Below, piece after piece: positions 9,253 through 16,778 of a DNA stretch of 31,585 nt; the first letter of the stretch is position 1, and every line of letters starts with the position of its first letter. The translations under genes were made by a program, and so were the position numbers. The notes beneath the pieces are model-generated. The model was not told the DNA's origin. It saw nothing but the letters and a program-made list of their open reading frames with translations, and made no database searches. Where the stretch lies: positions 1 to 31,585 of IMG/VR virus record IMGVR_UViG_3300025102_000151; one strand, given 5' to 3'. The stretch is from a virus.

Positions 9253-10637
9253 TGATTATTCTTGGCACTAATTCTGTAAAAGCAGCTGGTGGTTATGATG
9301 TAGCTAACTCATGTAGGTTTAATGTAGGAAGTAATGATTTTCTATCAAGAACTATTGGAACACCTACTGATGAAGATAAATGGACATTTAGTGTTTGGTT
9401 AAAAATAACAGGAGAAGCACCATCTGTTCAATATGGAATACTATCAGCTGGTAATTATCCAAGTGCTTATGAAACTATCCATCTAAATGGGGGCGATCAA
9501 TTATTTTATCATTATAATGATGGTGGTGGTGCAAATCATGGTGCTGCTAAATATTCTGGGATTATAAGAGACCCATTTGCATGGTATAATTTAATAGTTT
9601 CAAGAAATGGTACTGCTGTTAAAGTTTATATTAATGGAAATGATGTTACAACAACTGTTACCTCATACAATAATAGCACTAATGTAATAAATAAAAGTGG
9701 TGGTACTTTAAGAATTGGTCATAGTGAAAGAGAAACTTCTGGTAGAAGCTGGAATGGTTATATGAGTGAAGTGGTATTTTGTGATGGACAACTACTAGAT
9801 CAAACATCATTTGGAGAATTTGACGAAGATAGTGGAATATGGAAACCAGTAGATGTATCTGGTTTAACCTTTGGCAACAATGGATTTTATTTAGACTTTG
9901 AAGATAGTTCAGCTTTAGGAAATGATGTATCTGGTAATAACAATGACTTCACAGCTAGTAACCTTACAGCAATAGATCAGACTACTGATACTTGTACAAA
10001 TAATTTTATGACACTAAATCCTTTATCAACAGATAGTGGTGTTACTTTATCAGAAGGAAATACTGAAAGTGACTATGATGCAAGTGTAGGAAATGCAAAA
10101 GGAAATTTTGGATTAACAAAGGGTCGTTGGTATTGGGAAGTAAAACTAACAAATTCAACAAGTGGTTATCCAATGATAGGCATTGGAAGTATGAACGAAT
10201 CTCAAATGCAAAAAACAACAGGTGGAAGTTATCCAGGCGGATTTACAAATTCTTATGGTGTTTATGGTGTAAATTTAAGATTATATGCTAATGGTGTAAA
10301 TGAGGGAACACAAGGCTCGTCATATACATCAGGAGATATATTTGGAATTTATTTAGATTTAGAAAGTGGAACAAAAACAATTAAATGGTATAAAAATGGC
10401 TCATCAGTATTAAGCTATAATATTACAAATGCTGGAGATGATTACCCTTATACTTGCATAGATTATAATGGTGGAGAATCAAGTGTGAATGTTAATTATA
10501 ATTTTGGTAATCCAGCTTATTCAATTTCGTCTGGTAATACAGATGATAATGGATATGGCAACTTTGAATATTCTCCAAATATTTCATCAACAAAATATTA
10601 TGCAGTTTGCACTAAAAATTTAGCGGAGTTTGGATAA
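9252..10637 (+). CDS. LamG- and SPRY-domain tail protein, putative receptor binding
   Basis: 461 residues. Residues about 20-180 look like a laminin-G/concanavalin-type sandwich (WTFSVWLKI, WYNLIVSRNGTAVKVYINGN, GTLRIGHSERE, WNGYMSEVVFCDG). A linker GNDVSGNNNDFTASNL is common in marine phage fibres. Residues about 285-420 have SPRY/B30.2 features (KGRWYWEVKL, MIGIGS, IFGIYLDLESGTKTIKWYKNG). Both domain types bind glycans or proteins, so a receptor-binding role is inferred. There is no signal peptide. It shares one base with both neighbours. Confidence 0.7.
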   Translation: MIILGTNSVKAAGGYDVANSCRFNVGSNDFLSRTIGTPTDEDKWTFSVWLKITGEAPSVQYGILSAGNYPSAYETIHLNGGDQLFYHYNDGGGANHGAAKYSGIIRDPFAWYNLIVSRNGTAVKVYINGNDVTTTVTSYNNSTNVINKSGGTLRIGHSERETSGRSWNGYMSEVVFCDGQLLDQTSFGEFDEDSGIWKPVDVSGLTFGNNGFYLDFEDSSALGNDVSGNNNDFTASNLTAIDQTTDTCTNNFMTLNPLSTDSGVTLSEGNTESDYDASVGNAKGNFGLTKGRWYWEVKLTNSTSGYPMIGIGSMNESQMQKTTGGSYPGGFTNSYGVYGVNLRLYANGVNEGTQGSSYTSGDIFGIYLDLESGTKTIKWYKNGSSVLSYNITNAGDDYPYTCIDYNGGESSVNVNYNFGNPAYSISSGNTDDNGYGNFEYSPNISSTKYYAVCTKNLAEFG

Positions 10638-11716
10638 TGGCTTATACAACTGTCGATAACCCAGAACTTTATTTCCAATGCAAACTCTATACTGGAAATG
10701 GTAGCACAAATGCCATTACTTTAGATGGTTCTGAAAATATGCAACCAGATTGGGTTTGGGTAAAGGATAGAGATACTTCTGGTTATAATCATGTTTTAAA
10801 TGATAATGTAAGAGGTGTTACAAAATATTTAAGATCAAACTTAACAAACGCAGAAGCAACAATTACTGATGCAATTACTTCATTTGATAGTGATGGATTT
10901 ACTTTAGGAAGTGATGCTTCAAATGGAGAAAGTAATAGAAACACTATTAATTATGTTTCATGGAATTGGAAAGCTGGAACATCATTTAGTAATGATGCTA
11001 GTGCAACAAGCATTGGAAGTATAGATAGTTCTGGCAGTGTATCAACCGATGCTGGATTTAGTATTATATCCTATCAAGGAACTGGAAGTGCTGCAACAGT
11101 TGCTCACGGATTAGGTGTTGTACCAAAAATGATTATTATAAAAGATAGAGATAATGGAACAGGTTTTAATTGGAGAGTTTATCATCATAAAAATACATCA
11201 GCACCAGAAACAGATGCTTTGAATTTAAATTTAACTAATGCCACTAATGATAATTCTACTTATTGGAATGATACTGCACCAACATCTTCAGTATTTACTA
11301 TTGGAACAGACGCATCATTAAATTATAGTGGAGATGATTACATAGCCTACTGCTTTGCAGAAAAAAAAGGCTACTCAAAATTTGGAAGCTACACAGGTGG
11401 ATCAGATCCATTCGTCTATCTTGGTTTTAAACCAGCTTTCGTTATGTTCAAAAATGCAAGTGCTACTGAAAACTGGAGAATAGTTGATAACAAAAGAGAT
11501 GTAGATAATCCAGTTGTTCAACATTTATATCCAAATCTATCTAATGCAGAGGGAAGTGGTGCTTCTTATAATGATTTTGTAGATTTTACTGCACAAGGTT
11601 TTAAAATTATAAGTGGTTCTGGAGAAATAGATGGTTCTGGAAATACAATAATTTATATGGCTTTCGCAGAAGCACCATTTGTTACGTCATCTGGTGTGCC
11701 AACAACTGCTCGATGA
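10637..11716 (+). CDS. tail fibre protein with three repeats (DUF7483-like)
   Basis: 359 residues. A unit of the form P-x-W/M/F-V/I-x-V/I/F-K-D/N followed by a W-R/N-x-V/I strand occurs three times: PDWVWVKDRD, PKMIIIKDRD and PAFVMFKNAS. A two-domain head with the GSAATVAHGLGVVPKMIIIK motif and the PFVTSSGVPTTAR end are typical of marine phage fibre tips. It probably forms the distal fibre together with the LamG/SPRY protein. It overlaps the preceding gene by one base, and a small gene follows after three bases. Confidence 0.7.
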   Translation: MAYTTVDNPELYFQCKLYTGNGSTNAITLDGSENMQPDWVWVKDRDTSGYNHVLNDNVRGVTKYLRSNLTNAEATITDAITSFDSDGFTLGSDASNGESNRNTINYVSWNWKAGTSFSNDASATSIGSIDSSGSVSTDAGFSIISYQGTGSAATVAHGLGVVPKMIIIKDRDNGTGFNWRVYHHKNTSAPETDALNLNLTNATNDNSTYWNDTAPTSSVFTIGTDASLNYSGDDYIAYCFAEKKGYSKFGSYTGGSDPFVYLGFKPAFVMFKNASATENWRIVDNKRDVDNPVVQHLYPNLSNAEGSGASYNDFVDFTAQGFKIISGSGEIDGSGNTIIYMAFAEAPFVTSSGVPTTAR

Positions 11717-11719
11717 TCC

Positions 11720-11932
11720 ATGAAGTTTATACTGCTAATATCAGTATGCTCTTTTTTAGAAAATACTTGCAAAGATCCAGTAGAATTTAATTTACAGTTT
11801 AATACTTGGAAAGAATGCGCAATGGCTGCGTATGATACTAGCCAAAAATATTTAAATTTAGAAGATGAAAAAACTATAAACAAATATCGCCTTGCAACTA
11901 AATTTAGTTGTGAAGCAATAGAGGAAACGTGA
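11720..11932 (+). CDS. small Cys-containing phage protein, unknown function
   Basis: 70 residues. It begins with a short apolar stretch (MKFILLISVCS) followed by Cys at positions 10, 17, 34 and 64. The pattern resembles small proteins seen between fibre and lysis genes in pelagiphage-like genomes, which I recall without being able to check. The apolar start is too short for a clear signal peptide. It has a purine-rich region before the next gene and overlaps it by one base. Confidence 0.6.
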   Translation: MKFILLISVCSFLENTCKDPVEFNLQFNTWKECAMAAYDTSQKYLNLEDEKTINKYRLATKFSCEAIEET

Positions 11933-12165
11933 TGGCAAAAAAGAAATCTCAACACTCTAACGTAGAGGATTATAATGGTATAAGAATATCTTACCATGAA
12001 AAGGTTTGCGCAGAACGAATGAAAACTTTGTTCAAAGCAATCGATGAAATGCGAGTAGATATTAAATCATTAAAAGCTGACATGAATAGAGGTAAAGGAG
12101 CTGCTACTATAATAATACTCATAGGTGGTTTGCTTGGCTCAATCTTCTACTACTTCACGAAATAG
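11932..12165 (+). CDS. XhlA-like holin or small membrane protein
   Basis: The ATG at 11932 follows GAGGAAA and overlaps the upstream stop, so it is preferred to the GTG three bases earlier. 77 residues: a basic N-terminus, an amphipathic helix around residues 20-50 and one C-terminal membrane segment (ATIIILIGGLLGSIFYYF). That layout is that of XhlA-type accessory holins. It lies two genes ahead of the lysozyme, and its 3' end overlaps the endonuclease start. Confidence 0.6.
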   Translation: MAKKKSQHSNVEDYNGIRISYHEKVCAERMKTLFKAIDEMRVDIKSLKADMNRGKGAATIIILIGGLLGSIFYYFTK

Positions 12166-12427
12166 AACTACTGCTGCTAAAGGTTTATCTAATGAACTAT
12201 TAGCTGCTGCAAAGTTTGCAAAAGATCCAAACTTAATAGTCTTTACACCCATTGGTGCGGGGCCAATAGACATATTAGTTCTAAACATACAGACGGGAGA
12301 GTACACGGCTTATGATGTTAAAACACAAAACTATCGCAAGAATGGCTGGAAGATTAGCCGAAGTAAAACTGGCGAACAAAAAAGATTAGGTGTCAAAATT
12401 CTTAATTTTGATCCAGAAAGTAAATGA
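12134..12427 (+). CDS. PD-(D/E)XK endonuclease, small
   Basis: The TTG at 12134 is chosen because GGTGG lies five bases upstream and the protein then starts MAQSSTTSRNRTTA, as in relatives that I recall; a GTG at 12125 is possible. 97 residues. GxGPIDILVL and, ten residues on, YDVKTQ supply the Asp and Asp-x-Lys of the PD-(D/E)XK fold, resembling small Holliday-junction or restriction-type nucleases. It overlaps the XhlA-like gene by 32 bases. It could process replicated DNA or degrade host DNA; no target can be read from the sequence. Confidence 0.65.
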   Translation: MAQSSTTSRNRTTAAKGLSNELLAAAKFAKDPNLIVFTPIGAGPIDILVLNIQTGEYTAYDVKTQNYRKNGWKISRSKTGEQKRLGVKILNFDPESK

Positions 12428-12430
12428 AGG

Positions 12431-12856
12431 ATGGAAGAAGTTAAACAACGAATTAAAGAACACGAAGGGTTTAGGGATACTGTGTACTCCGATAGCCTGG
12501 GTTTCGCTACAATTGGCTATGGCCATTTGGTTCTACCTACCGATGACTTTGTTGAAGGTGTGGCGTATCCTAAAGAGCAGCTTGAAACTGTTTTTGACAA
12601 TGACTTTCAGATTGCTCTTACATCTGCTGAAGAACTTTTGGAAGAAATAGAAGTACCAGAAACTATTAAAGGTGTCATTTGTGAAATGTGTTTCCAACTT
12701 GGAAAACCAAGAGTTATGAAATTTAAAAAAATGTGGGAAGGTTTAGAAGCTGGAGATTACAATAAAAGTGCGGATGAAATGATTGACAGTAATTGGCATA
12801 AGCAAACTACGTCAAGATGTGAAAGCCTGGCGGAGCTAGTTAGGAGCTGCGCATGA
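12431..12856 (+). CDS. endolysin, T4-type lysozyme (GH24)
   Basis: 141 residues. HEGFRDTVYSDSLGFATIGYGH gives the catalytic triad of T4-like lysozymes with correct spacing: E12, D21 and T27. It hydrolyses the glycan chain of peptidoglycan. There is no signal peptide or signal anchor, so it needs a holin to reach the wall. The length is slightly below T4 lysozyme (164). It ends ATGA, overlapping the holin gene, and codons for the last residues (RSCA) include an AGGAG-like SD for that gene. Confidence 0.92.
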   Translation: MEEVKQRIKEHEGFRDTVYSDSLGFATIGYGHLVLPTDDFVEGVAYPKEQLETVFDNDFQIALTSAEELLEEIEVPETIKGVICEMCFQLGKPRVMKFKKMWEGLEAGDYNKSADEMIDSNWHKQTTSRCESLAELVRSCA

Positions 12857-13221
12857 TACAATTTTTAAACATAATAAAAAACCCATTAACTAAAATGGTG
12901 TTTAATAAAGCAACAGAACATTTTAAACACAAGGCTGAAAAACAAAAAGTAATTAGAGCTGCTGAAATAGAAGCAGCTAAAGATGTAGATATAACTAGGA
13001 TCAAAAGCCAGGATCAATCATACAAGGATGAGATATTGATGCTTTGGCTAATTGGAATGCTAACTACTGGTTGGTTTCCAGGTACTAGAGAAAACTTTAG
13101 AGAATGGGTAGCAATCATAAATGATCTACCAGATAGCGTATGGTATCTCGTAATCATCGTCTTTACAGCAAGTTTTGGATCCAGAGTTTCTGACAAGTTG
13201 ATGAACCGAAAGAAAAAGTAA
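12853..13221 (+). CDS. holin, 3TM-type phage holin family
   Basis: 122 residues. A charged N-terminal helix carries Ala/Asp/Arg spacing (AAEIEAAKDVDITRIKSQDQS) seen in Phage_holin_3 proteins before the membrane part. Apolar segments follow at about 62-75 (ILMLWLIGMLTTGWF) and 95-112 (VWYLVIIVFTASFGS), and the end is basic (KLMNRKKK). It is expected to form the membrane lesion that releases the lysozyme. It is coupled to the lysozyme by ATGA. Confidence 0.75.
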   Translation: MIQFLNIIKNPLTKMVFNKATEHFKHKAEKQKVIRAAEIEAAKDVDITRIKSQDQSYKDEILMLWLIGMLTTGWFPGTRENFREWVAIINDLPDSVWYLVIIVFTASFGSRVSDKLMNRKKK

Positions 13222-13355
13222 TGGCTCGTATTAAGTTTACCCATTTTGTACCAAGGGATAAACCAAAGAAGCGGCCAGGCGTTCATAAAAAATCTTTAAA
13301 TAAATCAGAAAAAAGACAGAAGAAACTTACAAGATACAAGGGTGGTGGCAGATGA
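13221..13355 (+). CDS. small basic protein, unknown function
   Basis: 44 residues with about 17 Lys/Arg (MARIKFTHFVPRDKPKKRPG at the start). Its ATG shares the last base of the holin stop, and its own stop overlaps the next start as ATGA, so it sits in a strict translational chain. I recall similar short FVPxxKPKKRPG proteins in marine phages. It may bind nucleic acid; this is inference. Confidence 0.7.
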   Translation: MARIKFTHFVPRDKPKKRPGVHKKSLNKSEKRQKKLTRYKGGGR

Positions 13356-13534
13356 AACAACATAAATGGATGGTTCCTTTACTGGGTACAATCCTTATGG
13401 GGTTATCTACCTGGGTACTAATAACTTTAGTTGAGCTTCAAACATTAGTTGGAATGCTGCAACAAGAATTAATGAATATAGATAAACAAATGGGAAGGAT
13501 CTATGCACACATGGATCGCTTAATGAACAAATGA
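13352..13534 (+). CDS. small membrane-anchored protein
   Basis: 60 residues: one N-terminal membrane segment (MVPLLGTILMGLSTWVLITLV) followed by an amphipathic helix rich in Met, Gln and Leu. The layout is like an anti-holin or spanin-like subunit, but no family was recognised. It overlaps both neighbours by ATGA and lies four bases from the small basic gene's stop region, inside the lysis cluster. Confidence 0.6.
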   Translation: MKQHKWMVPLLGTILMGLSTWVLITLVELQTLVGMLQQELMNIDKQMGRIYAHMDRLMNK

Positions 13535-13626
13535 TTGACAAATATATAATAAAATTTCTAGGAGCAATAGACAACTTTACTGCGTGGTTATTTACTCCTC
13601 GATGCAAATGTAAGAAAAAAAAATGA
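13531..13626 (+). CDS. tiny Lys/Cys-tailed protein
   Basis: 31 residues: an apolar/aromatic helix (IIKFLGAIDNFTAWLF) followed by PRCKCKKKK. It overlaps the genes on both sides by ATGA, the strongest sign that it is real despite its size. The Cys-x-Cys and poly-Lys tail might bind metal or lipid head groups. No function can be assigned. Confidence 0.6.
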   Translation: MIDKYIIKFLGAIDNFTAWLFTPRCKCKKKK

Positions 13627-14252
13627 AGTGGGTTAAGGGAGTTGCTTATACTTTTTTAGGTATTCTTTGGCTTATTATAATTTTAGGTACAGCTGCATTC
13701 GCTGTTGGTAATCAAACAAATACATCTGGATCTAACACAGCTATTGAAGGTAACTATACTGGAGGATCCACAACTTACGAAAGCGGATCTACGTCATCCA
13801 GTACAACTACAAACAGCACAACATCTAATATTCGATCAGCTCCATACACATCTGCTGCGCCATCGTTGGGTTCAATGAACAATTGTGCATTAGCTTTATC
13901 TGCTGGGGTACAAAATTTCTCAATAGGTGTATCAGCTGGCAGACATTTTATAGATCCCGTATGTCAAACAATTAATCTATCTAAAGCTCTACATGGTATG
14001 GGGATGAAGGTTGCAGCTATAAGTGTTTTGTGTGGTAATCCAGAAATATTCCATGCAATGAGTGCAGCGTTTGCAAATACTCCGTGTCCAATTGAAGGCA
14101 AGATTGGTGCAGAGGCAACTAAAATATTATTTGAAAAATATAATGGCAAGATGCCAACTTACGAACAGTATCTAAAACTTGAATTAAAAAAAATAAAAGA
14201 TCAAAAAAATAAAATTAAAATAGAAAAGATTAAACCTAACATAGTTAGATAA
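13623..14252 (+). CDS. exported protein, unknown function
   Basis: 209 residues. It has an N-terminal signal or anchor (VAYTFLGILWLIIILGTAAFA), then a Ser/Thr/Gly linker (about 30-75). A conserved-looking central domain has four Cys (CALALSAGVQNFSIGVSAG, DPVCQTINLSKALHGMGM, ISVLCGNPEIF, NTPCPIEG). The tail is Lys-rich and helical. Relatives seem common next to lysis genes in pelagiphage-like genomes (memory only). A periplasmic or virion-surface role is inferred. Confidence 0.65.
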   Translation: MKWVKGVAYTFLGILWLIIILGTAAFAVGNQTNTSGSNTAIEGNYTGGSTTYESGSTSSSTTTNSTTSNIRSAPYTSAAPSLGSMNNCALALSAGVQNFSIGVSAGRHFIDPVCQTINLSKALHGMGMKVAAISVLCGNPEIFHAMSAAFANTPCPIEGKIGAEATKILFEKYNGKMPTYEQYLKLELKKIKDQKNKIKIEKIKPNIVR

Positions 14253-15649
14253 TGAAATTTTATATTATATTGGCAGCTTTACTTTGGTTGCTATTATCCT
14301 GGTTTGCCAATTCAGTTGGTTTAAAAGCTGAAGAAATTACAACTGGTAACTTATTAACCAATGGTAATTTTGAAACGGGTAATGCTAATGGCTGGACAAC
14401 AAGCGGTAATACCCAGGTAGTCAACGATTGCTGCGAGCTAAATGGTGTATCAAGTAATTATGATTTAGAGTTTGGCGATAGCGGATCTATTTCACAAGAT
14501 GTTAATTTAACAACTAATACTATTACCCAGAATATGTTGGATAATGGTATTACTTTAAACCAAGTAACCGAGGTGCAAAACGGAGAATGTAATGTATCTG
14601 GTTGTTGGGGAGGCAGCGGAGCTGCGGATCAATTTACTATAAATCTTAATATTAAAGATAGCTCTGGTAATGTTATTGCAACCATGCAATCTACTAGAAC
14701 AGATGTAACGGGTATCAATGGAGCTAATTTTATTGATACTCTTATCTATACTGGTACGGGTTCAAACGTAGGTAACACTACTATTTCTGCCATAGATGCA
14801 AATGCTCCAGCAACTCTTGGTGGGCCAAACATAGACAACATATCATTAACCATGACTTATAATAATGTTGTTTTACAAGTAGAAACTAAACAAGCATTAC
14901 AAGCATTTGAAGAACAAGTTTTATTTCAAGAAGAAGAACAATTTTTTACTGAAGAATTTGTAGAAATATTTACTGAAAAAATAGAAACAATTGCAGCTGC
15001 TGCATTACCACCAGAAGAAAAAGCCGTAGAGATAACAGCTGCTGTATTAGAGTTTGAAGAAAAGACAGAAACTAAAGTAACTAAAGCAGAGATCCAAACA
15101 GCTTCTTTTTTACCACCACCAACAATGATGATGGAAGAAAAGGAAGAAGAAAAACCAGCTAAAATAGCAATGACTATTATAGAAGAAACTGAAAAGGAGA
15201 GTACAAATGTACGGGAAGAAAAAACCAGCGAAAGTAAAGCCGAAGAAAACAAAACAGAAACCGAAGAAAAGGTAACTGCTAAAGCAGAAACTAAAACTAA
15301 TAAAACTAATACTAAAGTAAGTAAATTAGAAGCGTCTATGGATAAGGTAGATGCAGTAGTTAAAGATGCTGCTAAAAATTTAGAAGTAAAAAGTATTATA
15401 AAGCTAGATGCTATGCAAAGTGATAGCTCTATTAACCTGGCTGTCTATAACAACCAGGCGTTTTATAAGAGTAAAGATATATATCTTAATCAAGTTATGA
15501 TGTTTGATAACAGAGACATCTATAACAATGTAACCTTGGTTAATTACATTAGTAATGATCCAATAAACATTAAAGAAAATATCTTACACGACATCAATAA
15601 AAGAAAAGAAAAACTATTAATAGAAATAGAGGTACTTAAAAATGGATAG
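14252..15649 (+). CDS. exported jelly-roll protein with Glu/Lys-rich stalk
   Basis: 465 residues. The signal peptide is residues 1-26 (IILAALLWLLLSWFANSV). Residues 33-205 start NLLTNGNFETGNANGWTTSG, the signature of a carbohydrate-binding jelly roll, with Cys pairs (DCCEL, ECNVSGCWG). Residues 210-390 are a highly charged Glu/Lys/Thr stretch, likely an extended stalk, followed by a helical C-terminus. It may bind envelope polysaccharide during lysis, or decorate the surface. It overlaps the next gene by 8 bases. Confidence 0.65.
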   Translation: MKFYIILAALLWLLLSWFANSVGLKAEEITTGNLLTNGNFETGNANGWTTSGNTQVVNDCCELNGVSSNYDLEFGDSGSISQDVNLTTNTITQNMLDNGITLNQVTEVQNGECNVSGCWGGSGAADQFTINLNIKDSSGNVIATMQSTRTDVTGINGANFIDTLIYTGTGSNVGNTTISAIDANAPATLGGPNIDNISLTMTYNNVVLQVETKQALQAFEEQVLFQEEEQFFTEEFVEIFTEKIETIAAAALPPEEKAVEITAAVLEFEEKTETKVTKAEIQTASFLPPPTMMMEEKEEEKPAKIAMTIIEETEKESTNVREEKTSESKAEENKTETEEKVTAKAETKTNKTNTKVSKLEASMDKVDAVVKDAAKNLEVKSIIKLDAMQSDSSINLAVYNNQAFYKSKDIYLNQVMMFDNRDIYNNVTLVNYISNDPINIKENILHDINKRKEKLLIEIEVLKNG

Positions 15650-15950
15650 TATTAAAAAGAACTTAACTAACATAGTTGTCATCATTGGTTTAATTGGTTC
15701 CATTGGAGCTGGTTTTACAAAGTATGGAGAACTGACTACTAGATTATCTGAAATAGAAAATAGATCTTCTACTGACTATTCTGCGCAGATTGCAGTATTA
15801 GAAGAAAAAGTTGCAAAATTATCAGATGAGATAGAAGGCGCAACGGGTCATGGCCATACTAAAATATTAATAAACGAGAAACAAATTGAATTATTAAAGG
15901 TTAAAATAGACGAGATTAAAGCGTCTGCTTCTAACCCACTTGGCGGATAA
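15642..15950 (+). CDS. membrane-anchored coiled-coil protein
   Basis: 102 residues: membrane segment at 8-26 (LTNIVVIIGLIGSIGAGF) followed by a long heptad helix (LEEKVAKLSDEIEG and INEKQIELLKVKIDEIKAS). The layout resembles an i-spanin or a structural membrane protein, but there is no paired outer-membrane lipoprotein gene. It is the last gene of the rightward late cluster, and its stop is 2 bases from the tRNA 3' end. Confidence 0.65.
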   Translation: MDSIKKNLTNIVVIIGLIGSIGAGFTKYGELTTRLSEIENRSSTDYSAQIAVLEEKVAKLSDEIEGATGHGHTKILINEKQIELLKVKIDEIKASASNPLGG

Positions 15951-15952
15951 TC

Positions 15953-16029
15953 TGGTCTGGGTGGCTGGATTTGAACCAGCGATCCCTAGCTCCCAAAGCT
16001 AGTGCGTTACCAGGCTACGCTACACCCAG
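15953..16029 (-). tRNA. tRNA-Pro (UGG)
   Basis: Read on the minus strand this folds as a full cloverleaf: acceptor CTGGGTG/CACCCAG, D stem GCGT/ACGC, anticodon stem CTAGC/GCTAG with loop TTTGGGA (anticodon TGG), and T stem GCTGG/CCAGC with loop TTCAAAT. The CCA end is encoded. It is antisense to the late genes. It can be a functional phage tRNA, the attP core (integration into a host tRNA-Pro), or both. Confidence 0.95.
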
Positions 16030-16053
16030 ACTTCTATTTTTTCGAGACTTGTA

Positions 16054-16076
16054 TCAGAGAGTTATCGGGGAGTAAA
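16054..16076 (+). repeat. direct repeat copy 1 (arm-type site candidate)
   Basis: It matches 16250-16273 except for one or two bases and one indel: TCAGAGAGT, 5-6 variable bases, then GGGAGTAAA. It lies 25 bases from the tRNA 5' end. Confidence 0.6.
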
Positions 16077-16195
16077 TGATGTATCAACGTGATAACAGCT
16101 AGGAAAAACAAGCCTTATTTTATAACCTTTTTGGTAAATAAAATTTGTCTAATCGTGGTTGTAAGTGTTATATAACAACGATAATTTACAAAATG

Positions 16196-16220
16196 ATTGG
16201 TAGGTTCGAATATTACCAAT
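16196..16220. promoter_or_regulatory. inverted repeat ATTGGTA/TACCAAT
   Basis: A perfect 7-bp inverted repeat with an 11-base centre. The half-site TACCAA/TTGGTA matches the half-sites of the phage's repressor-type operators, but its spacing differs. It may be a protein site within attP. Confidence 0.4.
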
Positions 16221-16249
16221 AGCTATTGGCACACAACAATTCTAAACCA

Positions 16250-16273
16250 TCAGAGAGTAAACGAGGGAGTAAA
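16250..16273 (+). repeat. direct repeat copy 2 (arm-type site candidate)
   Basis: Second copy of the 16054 repeat. Its second half (AACGAGGGAGT) recurs at 16320-16330. It overlaps the 5' arm of the rightward terminator. Confidence 0.6.
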
Positions 16274-16297
16274 CCAAAGAGGTTTGCTATTTTTTTT
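16269..16297 (+). terminator. rho-independent terminator of the rightward late genes
   Basis: Stem GTAAACC/GGTTTGC (one G-U pair) with loop AAAGA, directly followed by TATTTTTTTT. It reads on the plus strand, downstream of the lysis cluster and the antisense tRNA. Confidence 0.75.
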
Positions 16298-16317
16298 GTA
16301 TTTTTTGAGGGGAAAAA

Positions 16318-16330
16318 GTAACGAGGGAGT
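16318..16330 (+). repeat. direct repeat copy 3, partial
   Basis: GTAACGAGGGAGT shares AACGAGGGAGT with copy 2. It also supplies one arm of the leftward terminator hairpin, so the likeness could partly reflect that. Confidence 0.45.
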
Positions 16331-16343
16331 TGCTAGCTCCCTC
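16323..16343 (-). terminator. terminator of the leftward integrase operon
   Basis: GAGGGAG and CTCCCTC form a 7-bp GC-rich stem with a 7-base loop. On the minus strand it is followed by GTTACTTTTTCCCC. It begins 7 bases after the stop of the last leftward gene. With the terminator at 16269 it separates convergent transcription. Confidence 0.7.
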
Positions 16344-16349
16344 AATTAT

Positions 16350-16775
16350 TTACGCAATTTTATTTATTGGAGCAGCAAGTGGCAGCTCTTTATCTTGGAA
16401 TGTATTTTCGCCAGCTAGCTCTCGGTTTAATTTAGGCATTAGAGGCGCATAGAGACGTTGTAGCTTGCGTTCTTCCATAATGTTAGCTTCTATCTCACGA
16501 AACTTTTTAGCCACCATATCTTGCTTAAATAAAGGTATCTGTTGCAGCACCAGTTCTGGATCTCCATTGTATAATAAGTTAATATCCCAACCTTCAGTTT
16601 TAGCTAATAAAAATAGCTTATCAGATCCAATTCCATTTTGAGCTTTTTCGTATTTTTGGATTTGTTGAAACGTAAGATTTAAAGATTTAGAAATTTTAGC
16701 TTGTGTCTTACCGCTAATAGTTCTTAAAACGAACATCATTTTTGCTATTCGTTCCTTCTCTTGTAGTGCTGGCAT
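16350..16775 (-). CDS. XRE-family helix-turn-helix regulator
   Basis: 141 residues. Residues 10-70 are an HTH_3 domain (LRTISGKTQAKISKSLNLTFQQIQKYEKAQNGI), with the TFQQIQKYEK recognition-helix pattern of alphaproteobacterial XRE regulators. The C-terminus is charged, with no peptidase domain. It starts 3 bases after the integrase stop, so it is cotranscribed with it. It may control integration or excision or act on a lysogenic promoter. The ATG at 16775 is the only good start. Confidence 0.8.
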   Translation of the reverse strand: MPALQEKERIAKMMFVLRTISGKTQAKISKSLNLTFQQIQKYEKAQNGIGSDKLFLLAKTEGWDINLLYNGDPELVLQQIPLFKQDMVAKKFREIEANIMEERKLQRLYAPLMPKLNRELAGENTFQDKELPLAAPINKIA

Positions 16776-16778
16776 TTA

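Larger units (their letters stand above)
16030..16349. other. attP-like noncoding region between tRNA and integrase operon
   Basis: This 320-base stretch has no convincing gene. It holds three related repeats: TCAGAGAGT...GGGAGTAAA at 16054-16076 and 16250-16273, and a partial copy GTAACGAGGGAGT at 16318-16330. It also holds an inverted repeat ATTGGTA/TACCAAT (16196-16220) and two terminators. Repeats between a tRNA and an integrase gene are typical arm-type integrase or excisionase sites. The crossover point itself cannot be placed without a host sequence. Confidence 0.55.

Noticed and set aside
6650-11716. Diversity-generating retroelement, considered because the head genes resemble BPP-1
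   Set aside because: No reverse transcriptase frame and no template/variable repeat seen near the fibres in this window.
14926-15252. 108-residue minus-strand frame rich in Ser/Val
   Set aside because: It is the complement of the Glu/Lys stalk of the exported protein; no SD and no context.
16197-16418. 73-residue frame in the attP-like region starting with TTG
   Set aside because: It runs through repeats and both terminators, overlaps the regulator on the other strand and has no SD or protein-like pattern.
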